Source: Rhynchopus sp. YZ270_cl-10
Lineage: Eukaryota > Euglenozoa > Diplonemea > Diplonemida > Diplonemidae
Assembly (NCBI GenBank): GCA_964035575.1
Contig: OZ037834.1
Span: 2,139,598 to 2,203,597, forward strand
Reading direction: 5' to 3'
DNA length: 64,000 nucleotides
The notes beneath the pieces were generated by a model that saw only the letters and a list, made by a program, of their open reading frames with translations, did no database searches and was not told the origin of the DNA. Both the position numbers and the translations under genes were made by a program. Shown in pieces: positions 21,036-31,513 of the stretch; the stretch's first letter is position 1; each line of letters starts with the position of its first letter.

Positions 21036-22214
21036 ATGCCTTCTGTCGTGCGCATTGCTGCTACCATCCGCGCTTTGGTTGTTCTCGCGACAGTTCTCTT
21101 TGATGTTATTGTGGATGATTACGACGAGAGTGACGCCGCATCGCCATGTATGCTTCAACACCTGGCGCATTGGGATGGCGTCTATTTCCGTGAAGTGGCT
21201 GTAGAGGGCGGGTATAGGTATCTGCACTTCAATGCCTTTCAGCCGATGGCAGCGGTTTTATTTAGAGTGGCCGGGATGGTGTACCGAGCTGCGCTGAATG
21301 TTGTGTTTGGTACTGTGACAGAGGTTGGTAAGTGTGACGTCGTGACGGCAGGAGTGGTTGTGAACAACGTGCTGTGTGTTCTGTCTGCAGTGCTGCTTGA
21401 GAGGATTGCGGTTCAGCTGGGAGCGAAATCGCGTGCTGTTGGGGTTGCCTTTGCGTTGTCCCCTGTAGGGGTGTTCCTGAGCGCGTTGTACTCAGAACCG
21501 TTGTTCTGTTTTCTCAGCTTTGCATTTATTCTTTGTGTAATGCAAGAAAATGGGGGCCTACGTGGTGTAGTGTATATGTCACTGATAGGATCGTTGTTAA
21601 CAATGACCCGGGCGAATGGAATTCTTGCAGGCGGGTATTGCGTGTGGCTGGCACTGCGGAAGAGGGATGTCGCGCATCTGATACCGTTGCTGTGCATGGT
21701 GGGGGTTTTCTGGAGCTGGCAGAACGCTGTTTGGGGGAGGTTTTGCGGAGAAGATGTGAGTCTTTGTGGTGGTGTTGGTGCGCTTGGGTTGTATTCGCAT
21801 ATTCAGGAGGAGTATTGGGGGGTAGGGCTGTTGCGGTATTTCACCTTGAAGCAGGCACCGAATTTTGGGTTGGCGATGCCGATGGTGTGGGTGGCGTTTC
21901 GCGCATTGCATAGTAGTCTTGGAAATGGGCGTTGGCGTGCGTTGGGCAGCCTGTGTACGCAAGGTGCCTTTGTGGAAGACCTGCAGGTGGTGATGGCAGT
22001 GCACCTTGCCGTGCTCCTCGCAGTGGGTGTCCTGGTGTCGCATGTGCAGATCCTGCCGCGTCTTCTCGCAGCTTCACCACTAATCTACACAGAGCTTGGG
22101 AGCATGCTCCATCAAAAGCAGTCTCGTGGACTGCGGGTCAACACCGCAACCTATCTGGTTGCGTGGCAGCTGGTCGGTGCAGTGTTGTTTTCAAATTTCT
22201 ATCCATGGACCTGA
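21036..22214 (+). CDS. PIGV: GPI mannosyltransferase 2 (PIG-V/Gpi18)
   Basis: ER-membrane enzyme that adds the second mannose to the glycosylphosphatidylinositol precursor, using dolichol-phosphate-mannose in the lumen. The 392-residue multi-pass protein has family landmarks in order: HWDGVYF near 48 (the HWD motif with the lumenal catalytic aspartate), HFNAFQP near 68 (family NxAFFP), LSPVGVFLSALYSEPLFCFLSF near 143-165, then TRANG near 190, where family members have an R(S/A)NG motif. Length is somewhat below yeast Gpi18 (433) and human PIGV (493). The ATG at 21036 gives a hydrophobic first helix. No intron is seen. The CUB-module genes downstream have a C-terminal membrane helix rather than a GPI signal, so no direct link is implied. 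Confidence 0.93.
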   Translation: MPSVVRIAATIRALVVLATVLFDVIVDDYDESDAASPCMLQHLAHWDGVYFREVAVEGGYRYLHFNAFQPMAAVLFRVAGMVYRAALNVVFGTVTEVGKCDVVTAGVVVNNVLCVLSAVLLERIAVQLGAKSRAVGVAFALSPVGVFLSALYSEPLFCFLSFAFILCVMQENGGLRGVVYMSLIGSLLTMTRANGILAGGYCVWLALRKRDVAHLIPLLCMVGVFWSWQNAVWGRFCGEDVSLCGGVGALGLYSHIQEEYWGVGLLRYFTLKQAPNFGLAMPMVWVAFRALHSSLGNGRWRALGSLCTQGAFVEDLQVVMAVHLAVLLAVGVLVSHVQILPRLLAASPLIYTELGSMLHQKQSRGLRVNTATYLVAWQLVGAVLFSNFYPWT

Positions 22215-22368
22215 AAAGAAAAATCTTAGAACACCACGGTCAAGGTACACTACCCCAACATGATCTGTATTTTAAGTCAACTCTCAAATTTTCCCAAAAA
22301 AAAAAAAAAATGCAACACTTCACAGAGGTGGGTAGAGGGGGGATTCTGGGGTGGGGGAGTATAAAAAA

Positions 22369-24524
22369 ATGACGATGACTAGTGAGATTGTGGGCTTTGT
22401 GTCGCACTACACGAAGCTGTACTATTTGCTGCATTATGCGGCCTTTGCGTTCTTTTTGTATGCACGCACGGAGATCCGCGACCGTCCGATGCGCTCCCTT
22501 GAGGAGCAGAAGTGGTACAACGAGCTTGTCGGGAACGACCTCACGGGGATTCCCCGTGAGCTCCAAATCTGGGGCTGTCTTGGGATGATCTGTCTCTCCC
22601 GCACCTTCCGCGCCAAATCGCTCCACGAAGTCATCGGAACTGCCCTTGGGTTCTCCAAGGCCTGCATCTGCGTTACCCTTTTCATCGCCGACTGGACCTG
22701 GCCGTTCTACTTCTTGGCAATCTGGATTGTACTCTTTTTTATTGTATGTTGACCTCCCTCCCAAAAATCCAAAAAAAATAATATACAGACATCCGAGCCC
22801 AGCCTGGAGACTCCGCACCGTAAATTCGTTAAGATGGACAAAAAGAAGATGTTCGACATTGTGTTCACCAGCGTCGATCCAAGCAAGGAGCAGGCGGATG
22901 TGTATTGGTTTATCAATGTGTGGGCGAGCTGGCAGAAGAGCGGGGCGAGCAAGCACTTCAACCCGGTGTTCGCAGAGTTCAGTGCGAAGTACACAAATGA
23001 GTTCTGCAAGTTTACGAAGATCGACGCAGGGCGTGCCTTCGCCCAGCCCGTCATCCAGAAGCTCCAAATTGACGATTCTGCACTGTCAAAACACATGCCC
23101 TCCATGATCCTTTTCAAAAACGGCAAAGAGGTCAAACGCCTTCCCGAGAAAGGGAAAACCGAGGTGTCCTACCTTCACGAGTACACCCCGGCGCAGATTG
23201 CGCGCTATTTCGATATGGATAAGATCTACGAAGGTATGTTTTTTGGGATAAATTAGAAATGAAGTGTTTTCAAATGAATTCTTGAAGGCGAGAGAGAGAA
23301 GGGTTTTGTCAAAAGAAAAGAAAATAATAGAAATAGTCACCTCTTCATCGCTCTGCCCCTGTGCGACCGACCATTCGCTTCTTATTACGGGAAGGTAGTT
23401 GAACTGTTGAGGGAGAGACGTACACTGTTCTTTTGACAAAAAAGGTGGCCCTCAGGTTCGTCTTGCCTTAAGTTTCTCCTTTTTCAAACGAAACAAAACA
23501 AAAGCAAAATGCACTCTGCCTATTTCATATCAAGTCTTCTTCTTGTGTCTTAGTGCTAGGTGCGTGTGTTGTGCGCAAACGTACAAAAATATTGCTCGCA
23601 ATGTTGCTCAAAAAAAAAAAAATGGGTAGTGAAAGCTCATAGTTAGCTTAGATTATCAAAAATTCTCCGAGAATGTATCATCACCTCTTCATCGCTCTGC
23701 CCCTGTGCGACCGACCATTCGCTTCTTATTACGGGAAGGTAGTTGAACTGTTGAGGGAGAGGAGAGATATCACAAAAAAATATCAGTGAAAAACTCTGGC
23801 AAAAAAAACACTGGAACCAAAAATAATGTTCCAAGTTCCCAAATTGCGTAATTGTGAAATGACACCTGCACAAAAAGAGTGGTGACTACACCCTGTGGAG
23901 AGATACTCTCACCTTGCGTCATGTTCACGTTTTCTTTTGTCCATATTTTTTGAATGTGACTAAGCACGAGAGGCTTAGGTTCATCTTATAAACTTTTCTT
24001 TATTTTTGTTGTTGATCTACTATTTGTGCCGTGCAAGGCACAAAAACTGGTATTGCCTGCAATTTTTTTTATCACCTCTTCATCGCTCTGCCCCTGTGCG
24101 ACCGACCATTCGCTTCTTATTACGGGAAGGTAGTTGAACTGTTGAGGGAGAAGACACACTTTGCGTCTATTAATGAATAAACGACGTATTGAGAACTACA
24201 GTACGTAGCAAAAAGTCACGCACATCAAAAATTACCCGCTTCAGAAAAGTCCCACCCTAACAAAAAAGAACTGCCATCGACTTTGCGATCCCCCTTTTTG
24301 CTAGGGACAGGGACTTTTGCTATTTTACTGTATTCATTCACTGAGGAAAAATTGATATTCACCGATAACACACAACACAAAGGGCCATATTCTGTGCAAG
24401 AATTACCCTCGCTAGGCATCCACACCCACACAACATACAACATACATCAGGTACAAAGAAGAAGAGCGACGCAAAGAAGACCTTGCGTCTCAAGCAAGCG
24501 GCCGAGAGCAAAAAGACGAAATAG
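22369..24524 (+). CDS. TMX2: TMX2-like thioredoxin-fold ER membrane protein, 3 exons
   Basis: Exons 22369-22743, 22789-23233 and 24451-24524 join in frame to 297 residues, against 296 for human TMX2. Exon 1 encodes the membrane segments, with HEVIGTALGFSKACICVTLF matching the family's EQHIGN..FSK block. Exon 2 encodes a thioredoxin-like domain with NVWASWQKSG and the cis-proline block KHMPSMILFKNGKEVKR. Exon 3 gives a lysine-rich tail ending KKTK, a dilysine ER-retrieval signal like the human KKDK end. Introns are 45 nt and 1217 nt, both GTATGTT...CAG. The CxxC site of active thioredoxins has no cysteine here (human has SNDC), so redox activity is doubtful. Without splicing, the frames would stop at 22752 and 23256. 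Exon 3 rests on splice signals, frame, length and the KKxx end. Confidence 0.85.
23337..23416. repeat. 80-bp intronic repeat, copy 1 of 3
   Basis: Begins TCACCTCTTCATCGCTCTGC and ends GAACTGTTGAGGGAGA. I see no difference from copies at 23681-23760 and 24072-24151, all inside TMX2 intron 2. It includes a possible GCGA..TCGC hairpin. Flanks differ, so only the 80 bp moved or was copied. Confidence 0.95.
23681..23760. repeat. 80-bp intronic repeat, copy 2 of 3
   Basis: Same as 23337-23416. The preceding bases ATCA/TATCA are shared with copy 3. Confidence 0.95.
23957..24008 (+). repeat. Dispersed repeat B, copy 2 (in TMX2 intron 2)
   Basis: Best-preserved form: GTGACTAAGCACGAGAGGCT, then TAGGTTCATCTTATAAACTT and a TTTCTTTATTTTT tract. 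TAAGC..GCTTA forms a 5-bp stem with a 7-nt loop, and GTTCAT..ATAAAC forms a weaker second stem. Confidence 0.85.
24072..24151. repeat. 80-bp intronic repeat, copy 3 of 3
   Basis: Same 80 bp as at 23337 and 23681, 300 bp upstream of TMX2 exon 3. Confidence 0.95.
24382..24425 (-). repeat. Dispersed repeat D (GGGTAATTCTTGC), inverted copy
   Basis: GGGCCATATTCTGTGCAAGA followed by ATTACCC is the reverse complement of the copies near 25161 and 44985. It lies 25-70 bp upstream of the TMX2 exon 3 acceptor. Confidence 0.75.
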
Positions 24525-25160
24525 ACTGGGCAAAAGGAAAAAAAAGAAAAGAAAAAAGGAAACGGGAGATGGGGGGGTATGGCTTTATATTGTTTTCCTA
24601 TTTTTTTTTTTGGAGTGGTTTTATTTATTCTCAAAAGTGTTGCAAAAAATATGCAGTTGGTTGTCTTTCTGGTCAAATGAAGTCCCTAAATCAGATGGCA
24701 AGAGTGAATGTAGACAAGGCCCCCTTTTTTTATCAGCAGCCGTCACAAAAAACAAAATGAAACCTAGAGAATCCCCCGTTTGAATTGGGCCCACGCTCAT
24801 ACAGAAAACGTTTTTTGAGCAAAAAACACAAAAAATCAAAACGTTTTTCGCTCTCTGTAGAACACTAGGTTGCAGTATTTTAGTCTCGAGTGAATGAAGT
24901 GAATCAGAGAGGGCTTTTATAACACATTTAGGTGCCTCAATGGGGGAGCTTAGGTTTCTTGCCAAAAAACTTTTCTGGTTTTATTTTTTTTGTTTATTTT
25001 TTTGCAGAATATATTTTTTTCTCTCATTATTTTGCCCCCCGTTTCAAGATGCTGTGCAAAAGTAGGTTTTTGAGCCTCAGCCGCTCACCCAAGATTTTTT
25101 TTTGTGTTGTTTTCTGAAAATTTGCCGACAATAGAAAAGATGAGTGTCACCACCTCCGTC

Positions 25161-25210
25161 TGGGTAATTCTTGCGCAGAATAATGGCCCATCTCGTGTGT
25201 GTGTGCACTC
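25161..25210 (+). repeat. Dispersed repeat D, copy 2
   Basis: TGGGTAATTCTTGCGCAGAA, then TAATGGCCCATCTCGTGTGTGTG. Partner copies: about 44985-45035 (+) and 24382-24425 (-). Confidence 0.7.
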
Positions 25211-25334
25211 TTTCGCTTTTTAAGATGTGTATGTGTACGGAAGGCACTAAGGTGGGTACTGCTGTCTTTAGGGATTCATCTGACCATTTTTTTTTTGATC
25301 AGCGATCAGCGTGTTTTTGATCTGACTTTTTTTC

Positions 25335-25437
25335 TCAGATCGTCCACGAAATGGATGTAGGACTGAATGGTTAACGCACACCAGTCATGTACCAAAGGTA
25401 CACTGTCGCGAGAGGGCTGCATTTCAAGTCAAACTTT
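25335..25437 (+). repeat. Dispersed repeat A, copy 3
   Basis: CACGAAATGGATGTAGGACTG start, then a shortened middle, GTACCAAAGGTACACTG, GAGAGGGCT and TTTCAAGTCAAAC. Lacks the CAATGATCC block. Confidence 0.8.
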
Positions 25438-25953
25438 TTTTTTTCCAGTGCCAGCGTCTGCCCGGTGTTCCTGGGTAGAAACATAAAGACACCACGTAAA
25501 GTTAACACACCAAAACTACCACCACCAACGTGCTTCCCTGCGGACATCTGTGCAGCCGATAGGTGGAACAAACAAGGGCAAGACTGTACTCTACACAGGA
25601 TCTGTTTTTGAGTGCATTCGTGTCGAAGGTTGTTCTTCGGCGCGGAGTTTTTTTTTGCACTTTTTTCAAGCGTCTCTTTTGGCCTCAAAGAGGTTTCCTC
25701 TTTTTGTGTTGCCGACGTGTCTGGTGGTCAAAAAAGCTAAAGCTGAACCGGCGCTGTTCTGTGCACGTCCTGACCCCCTGTCTTCAGTAGCATCTGAGTA
25801 CATACCGTCCCCGTGGCGGACGAGCTTGTCGATAAACAATAAAGGTGATTTGGACGAAATGAGGAGATGAAAGAAAAATATGGGGCTGCCCTCGGTGGGG
25901 CATGCAGATTTGGCCCTCTTTTATTAGATTTACAAAAAAAGGAAAAACCACTG

Positions 25954-26717
25954 CAGGGTTTTATCCAGGGGGGGTATAGGGGGTACATTGTACCCCCTGA
26001 GGATTTTTCCAGATTTTTTTTTGAAAAATGTACCCCCTGTCAGGGGGTACATTTTGTCTTTTGGGAGTACATAGGAGGGACGGTCCTATATCACATGTGA
26101 CCCCACCGTGGAGAGCAATTGGCTCGCTCGGTCAAAAGAAGCCAAAAAAAAAAAAAAAAAAAAGTTGGGGTTAAAAAAAAAAAAAGACAGTGTCCCCATG
26201 CTACCCCTCCACGACAACAAATATGACGTCTAGTTACTCAAAGTTTTTTGCGACTGGTACTCTAAGCAGACAATTGGTGTAACAGGTTTACCCGACAAAG
26301 TTACACCAAGGCTGTGGTCAGACGGTCTAAGAACAAAGTGAACGTGCAGATACCTCAGCTCTTGTCTCTTATCAGCCAGGACTGCGAAAACAGCGATAAC
26401 AAGTTACAGCGATAATGATTTCTCTTCCGTACTGAAGTTTGCGTGTGAGAAACACTCCCGTACGTAGCCGTGGCAGTTGAAGTTATGCCAATAGTAGGAT
26501 CGATAGGTTCATGAGACGGGCAAATCGGAGAACCAACTTCGGGACGGCTCATACGAAGCCGTGCGAGAACAATTTGAGAAGATCAGCGTAGTTTTTTCCC
26601 CGCAGGGGAAAAAAAATTTCTTCATTACATCAAGCACTAGTAAAAATTTCATTTTTTTTTTTTGGGGGAAATGTACCCCCTGAGGCCCAAAAACCCAGAA
26701 TCCTGGATAAAACCCTG
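25954..26717. mobile_element. Terminal-inverted-repeat element with CAGGG ends, 764 bp
   Basis: Ends CAGGGTTTTATCCAGG and CCTGGATAAAACCCTG are perfect 16-bp inverted repeats. Just inside lie mirrored TGTACCCCCTGAGG blocks (about 25985-26060 and 26670-26686). The CAGGG terminus is typical of hAT-type DNA transposons. The flanking bases (ACCACTG left, ACCACCC right) may be a worn target duplication. No transposase, so non-autonomous. It carries a copy of repeat F. Confidence 0.75.
26088..26145 (+). repeat. Dispersed repeat F, copy 2
   Basis: TCACATGTGACCCCACCGTG, GAGCAATTGGCTCGCTCGGTC, then AAAAGAAGCC. Lies inside the CAGGG-ended element, unlike copy 1. Confidence 0.6.
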
Positions 26718-27106
26718 ACCACCCAACAAAAAAAACCCAAAAAACAAAAAATATAAGTTTTAAAAAGTAACCCCAAGAGCAAAAAAACAAAAAAAAAGTA
26801 CAAATAACCAAAACTCATCTGCTTTCCAATAGCAAACCCTTCCCCCTTTTCACCCTTCCCTCCACAAAAAGCACATCTCACCGCAGAGAGGGATAGCACC
26901 AAAACCCTCCATCTCGTCCCTCATCTTACCACTACGTCCGACAGAGTAGAGTCAGGCGTTGTTTTTTGTAGTTTTTCTCTATCTTTTTTTTCTCTCTTTT
27001 CTTTTTTTCTTTTTTCTTTTCTTTCTTCCCCCACGAAGCTGGTGGATAAAACTCCATCTTTCGATTGAAAATTATATCGTAATCTTTCTTCCCCCAAAAG
27101 AACAGC

Positions 27107-30100
27107 ATGGACCTCTCCCGAGAGTCGTCGCAACGTCACGCACAGTTTGCACAACCTGAACGCAATGAGGCACCAACCCAACAGTCCTCACCACGCAAAT
27201 CCTCATTGAAGCATAAGACCCCCTCCCAACCTGAGCACATCCCTTCAGGCGACGTCGTGACCGTCACACTACACGCCGACAAGCTGCACCAAGAGATCCA
27301 TTCCATCGGCAGCAACGACTCCTTCGGTACCGAAGTCTTGGGACGCTGGGGCGGGAGCATACGAGACCGCATCACACAGCTTCTATTTGACGGCGATTTG
27401 GATGATGTCGGGCAGCCTAGGGGGATCGGACTGTCGGGGTGGAGGTTCCGCTTCGGCGCAGGGTCTGTACACACCGGAGAATGCGACCCACACCACCGCT
27501 ACGAAACATTTCTCAATGAAGATTGGGCCTCCTCTGGGGTTGCCGATGAGCGCTCCTACGATTTCACAGCGTCTCCGGGACGACGATACTTTCTTGACGC
27601 GGCGAAGCGGTATGGTGTTGCAATGTTCACCGCAACGGTCTCCGCACCTCCGTACACGCTAACCGGGGCTGCAACCAACCCAGAACGCTGTTCCCTCTGG
27701 CTTCCAGATAATTCAGCGATGCGGCTGCATGAATATGCATCCTATCTTGCCCGCTGCCTCAAGCACTTTAAAACGCAAGGTGTGCTCTTCACCTCACTCT
27801 CTCCGGTGCACACAACACACTCCGGTGGTGGTGTGGTAGAAGGATGTATGTACTCTAACGAAGAGCTTGTCAGTACATTGCATATCATCAGTGCAGAGTT
27901 TGAGAGGTTAGGGTTGCATGTAAGGCTGGTAGGTCCTGATTCAGCTTCGATAGACTTTTTGAGCAGTAAGTTGCCGGGGCACGAACGGTGTTCGGAGTTT
28001 TTGAAGTTCTACCGCGCGCAGGAGACGGGAGACCATGTGGACACCTTTCGCTTTCCGGAGTCGTTTTGTGTTGTGAGCGGGGCGTCTACACTTTCTTGTT
28101 GGGCGGAGGAAGGGAGGTTGGCGCTTTGCAGAGAGCAGTTCCGCAATGCGATGCAAAAGTATGCGCAGGGCACGAATATTGCAGAATACTGGGTGTCAGA
28201 GTACATCGTGAACGTCCCACAACGTGACCACCGTGTGCCAGACCGGGCTGCGAAGCGAATCAACAAACTCCAAGCTGACAGTGCCGCAGGGGACACCCAC
28301 GCAGACCTGGACCTCGCATTGCATACCGCAAGGGTTATCCTAGCAGACCTCGTCCTTTGCAATGCCGCCTCGTGGAATTGGGGGCACGCAGTAGGCACAG
28401 AGGTGACAGGGGGAGGTCTCGTTTCAATTGACACCAGAACGCCAAAACACTCCGTTCGCGTCTCAAAAACATTATGGGCGCTGGGTCACTTCTCGTTTTT
28501 CATCAAACCAGGGTTTCGGAGGATGGAGACTACTCGAGGGGATTTGGCGCATTTTAGAGACAATATCTATTCGGTGCTTGATGCAGCTTTTCTTGATGAG
28601 GATTCTTTGGCGTTTGTTGTGATCATCCTTAATATGGGAACTTCCGATCGGAATGTTGAAATCAATGTCCGCGGGAGGTCCAGGATTATTCCTGAAATGT
28701 GTTGTTTTAATAGTTATATTACCACTTCAAGCGCTTCTTTGACACGGTATCGTTCAGGGAATATTGCAGGGCCAATTGAATCTCCAGCTATGAGTATTAT
28801 GACTTTGAGGGGAGATTTGATTGAAGAAGGGACGCCTTATGTGATTCGGGCTTTTGGAAGCAGGAAGATTCCTTTGGTGTTGCAGGCGTCTGCGAAGCAG
28901 GATGGATTGGTCAACGTAGCACCAGAGCTGCGAAGAGACGAAGACGAGTCAACAGCAAACCCATGGGACACCAAATCCACCCGCGCCATGAGGGAAAGAC
29001 AGCTCTGGAAGATCTTCCCGCACCCTTCCGGAGAAGGTGTCATGATCCAGAGCAGCTCCCTGAGCATTGTGCTGACGGTGCGGGATGATGCAGAGGAGTA
29101 TGACAATGGGATTCTCCCGGTCCATTTTGGACTTCCAACTTCGACGCAGCCAGCACGGTACCAATGGAGGGCCAGGAAAGGGTGTAATGGGCATTTTGTG
29201 TTTGTCAATTTCTTTTCTGGGTTGGCGTTGGAGGCGTATGGGGAAGTGACGCGGTTGGCACCTCCATCGGGGAAGAGGGACCAGCATTGGGTGGTGTATC
29301 CTGCAGAGCCATTGACCCCAGAGCCTTTGTCGCATCATCATACAGTGGAGGAGAGGAAGGCGAGGGCGTTGAAGCGGGGGATAAAGACGCCGTTGCTTTT
29401 TAGTAAGCAGGGGGATGACGGAGGTGGGAAGGTGTTGTTAAAAAACGTCGGGCCCAGACAGAACCAATTTTCTCACAAAGATTTTTTTAAGTCGCAGATG
29501 GGGAATCGAATCGCAGAGGACATCCCAGTAGCAACAGGGGTGCATACCTATAAGAACCCACGCTATGCGGTGCCGCACAGCGCAGAGCATGTTCCCAATG
29601 TGGCACATCGATCTGGGGAGACACTTCCGGTACCTATGGTGTCGATCTCGCAGCCTCCGCAAGATGGTATACCTGATGTGCTTCAGCCGCATTCGGTGTT
29701 GGGGACACCAAGGCGGAAGGCACAGCACAATGGGGAGGTGGTAAACCCGCAGCACAACCTTCCAGAGACAGGGCATAAGACGATACCGCATCCAGCTGCG
29801 GAGGCGCATAGCTTGGGGTATAGTCCGGGCCAGCAGACACCGTATCGGCAGAATATGGAGAGTCTGCGTCCAGAGGGCGGTCTGCAGAGTGGTCGGCATA
29901 GTTCCCAGCATGAGAGTGTGGCCTATCCGCAGCGTAGCTCGAATGTCCCTCAGACGCAGAGTTCTGAGAGTACGGTGCCGCATCAGGGATACGCAAGTGT
30001 GGGGGAGGGTCAGGGTGCTCCAGCAACGTCGTTGTTGATAGATCCGAGTGAGATGGAGAGGAGGCGGGCGGTGAACCAAGAGTACAGAAGACAGCGTGCA

Positions 30101-30701
30101 GAGGAGATGGAGGCGGCAAGGCAGCAAGAGCGGGAGCAGGCGAACCTCGAGCATGAGACCCGGCTTGCGCGGGAGGATGTGTTGCGGAGAGAGGCGGAGG
30201 AGGCAAGGCGTGCAGAACGGCACGGTACATCTCACCTTGTGTTTAACCTTGAGATGCGTGAGTCCGCGTTTGACAGTGCATTCAAAAAATCCTTTATTGC
30301 TAGCATCGCAAAGCAGCTGCAAATTTCGGTATGAAAAATTTGAAGAAAAACAAAAAAAAAAAAAAAAACAAAAAATATCAGGAAAAATCGATCAAAGTCA
30401 CAAAGATAAGCTCCACTGAAACGCACGTTAAGGTTGAGATCCGTCTGATTGAAGGTTCAGAAGCGAACAGTGGGTATGTCTCTCCCTCTCCTCTTCCATC
30501 CTCCCGCTCGCCCCACACATTTTTTTTTTTTTCCATTTTTCCATTTTCCCACACAGCGATCTGTTGGACAAACTATTCGAAATCGTGTCTGTCACAAAGC
30601 AAGACCTTGAAGCAGATGACCAAGTATCCAGTGGTGACGACCGCCCTGTCGAGAAGAAGCCAAAACGCTCCAAAAAAAGGGACAAATCTGGAACTCATTA
30701 G
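27107..30701 (+). CDS. GH30-like protein with lectin-like and C-terminal coiled-coil parts, 3 exons
   Basis: Exons 27107-30328, 30382-30473 and 30557-30701 join in frame to 1152 residues. Introns are 53 and 83 nt, both GTATG..CAG. Residues about 50-530 resemble GH30-type glycosidases: VSAPPYTLTG near 178-187 (family NSPPYWMT), an EGC near 245-247, YWVSEY at 361-366 with the expected nucleophile Glu365, and a C-terminal beta domain. Where the family has the acid/base NEP, this protein reads SPVHTTHS near 232-239, so hydrolysis by the usual mechanism is doubtful. Residues about 618-735 look like a ricin-type beta-trefoil. A Gln/His/Pro-rich linker and a coiled coil (about 980-1040) follow, then a compact alpha/beta end domain completed by exons 2-3. 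There is no signal peptide. The ATG lies 6 nt after a C-tract and AAAAG. A cytosolic carbohydrate-binding scaffold is my inference. Confidence 0.75.
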
Positions 30702-30767
30702 AGACACAAATGATGCAGCGAAGTGTAAATCTCTCCTTTAAAAAAAAAACCCCAACAAGACGAAGAA

Positions 30768-30885
30768 TGGTTTCTCGAAATAGATGTACGACTGACTGGT
30801 TGGGGTACACCATGGCGCGGTCACGTTTGAAGGTGAGGTAACACTGTTCCGAGACTACTTTGTATTTCAAGTCAAATATTTTGCG
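30768..30885 (+). repeat. Dispersed repeat A, copy 4 (diverged)
   Basis: CGAAATAGATGTACGACTGA, TGGTTGGGGTACACC, a rearranged middle, then ACTTTGTATTTCAAGTCAAAT. The palindromic GTACC..GGTAC block is lost. Confidence 0.65.
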
Positions 30886-31186
30886 GCACCCTTTAGGGGG
30901 TGATTGCCCAGGTTTTATATGGTGGCCTGCTATGCGTTGCTGCGGTGTCTAATCTTAAGGTTAAGGTGACGAAGTAGAGAGAGACTTCGGGTCATCGGAG
31001 AACCTTATCTTCGAGTTATCTTTCATGATTTTCAGAATTTGCATCCGTTCAGAGGTTCTGAGACAGTTTGCATTTTTTTAAAAAGTTTTTTTTTCCCCTT
31101 TCATTTCCACAAAAAAAATAACCAAGACGTGGACCCTCTTCATACCTTTCGGTGTGGTTTTTCCGTGAGTTATCACATTTTTTTTT

Positions 31187-31241
31187 GGTGACTAAGCACG
31201 AGAGGCTTAGGTTCATTTCATGAACTTTTCCTTTTTTTTTT
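31187..31241 (+). repeat. Dispersed repeat B, copy 3
   Basis: GGTGACTAAGCACGAGAGGC, then TTAGGTTCATTTCATGAACT and TTTCC(T)n. The second stem here is perfect (GTTCAT-TTC-ATGAAC), which differs from copy 2 in a way that improves pairing. Located 270 bp upstream of DDX52. Confidence 0.85.
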
Positions 31242-31513
31242 CCCCCCCCTTCTTTTTCATCCCCCTCCCCCGTGCACCAAGGTCACACAATAGAATCCCA
31301 GCAGGGAAGGCGTATTAGATTGCCCAAAAACGGGTGGAAAAAAAAAACATAACAAAACACCCTCCTTTTTTACACATATTTTCTTGACATTTATCTTAAA
31401 CATCCTACCCCTGCATTCCCCTCTTCTATGCACTCTTGGTCATTGCACTCACGGGGTTTTTTTTTTTGTATTTTCACACCAACTTTTTTCAGAGATACAC
31501 AAAACACATTACA

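Larger units (their letters stand above)
24525..27106. other. Intergenic with several mobile repeats, no gene
   Basis: 2.6 kb. Repeats D (25161-25210) and A (25335-25437), a terminal-inverted-repeat element (25954-26717) and repeat F (26088-26145) are recognisable. Open frames here (for example 24283-24783 and 25550-25870) show no domain. The last 100 bp are CT-rich leader for the GH30-like gene. Confidence 0.5.
30702..31513. other. Intergenic with repeats A and B
   Basis: No gene. The last 40 bp before the DDX52 start are a T-rich tract ending TTTTTTCAG at 31492, a textbook acceptor. Confidence 0.6.

Noticed and set aside
22240-23067. 275-codon frame antisense to TMX2 exons 1-2
   Set aside because: Mirror of the coding strand and it crosses the 45-nt intron; no domain.
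23337-24151. CRISPR-like array of three 80-bp repeats
   Set aside because: Repeat too long, spacing irregular (344 and 391 bp), located in a eukaryotic intron.
24283-24783. 166-codon frame downstream of the TMX2 intron
   Set aside because: It overlaps TMX2 exon 3 in another frame and shows no domain; exon 3 explains the coding-like stretch better.
29438-30322. 294-codon minus-strand frame within the GH30-like gene
   Set aside because: Arises opposite the Gln/His/Arg-rich linker; no family resemblance.
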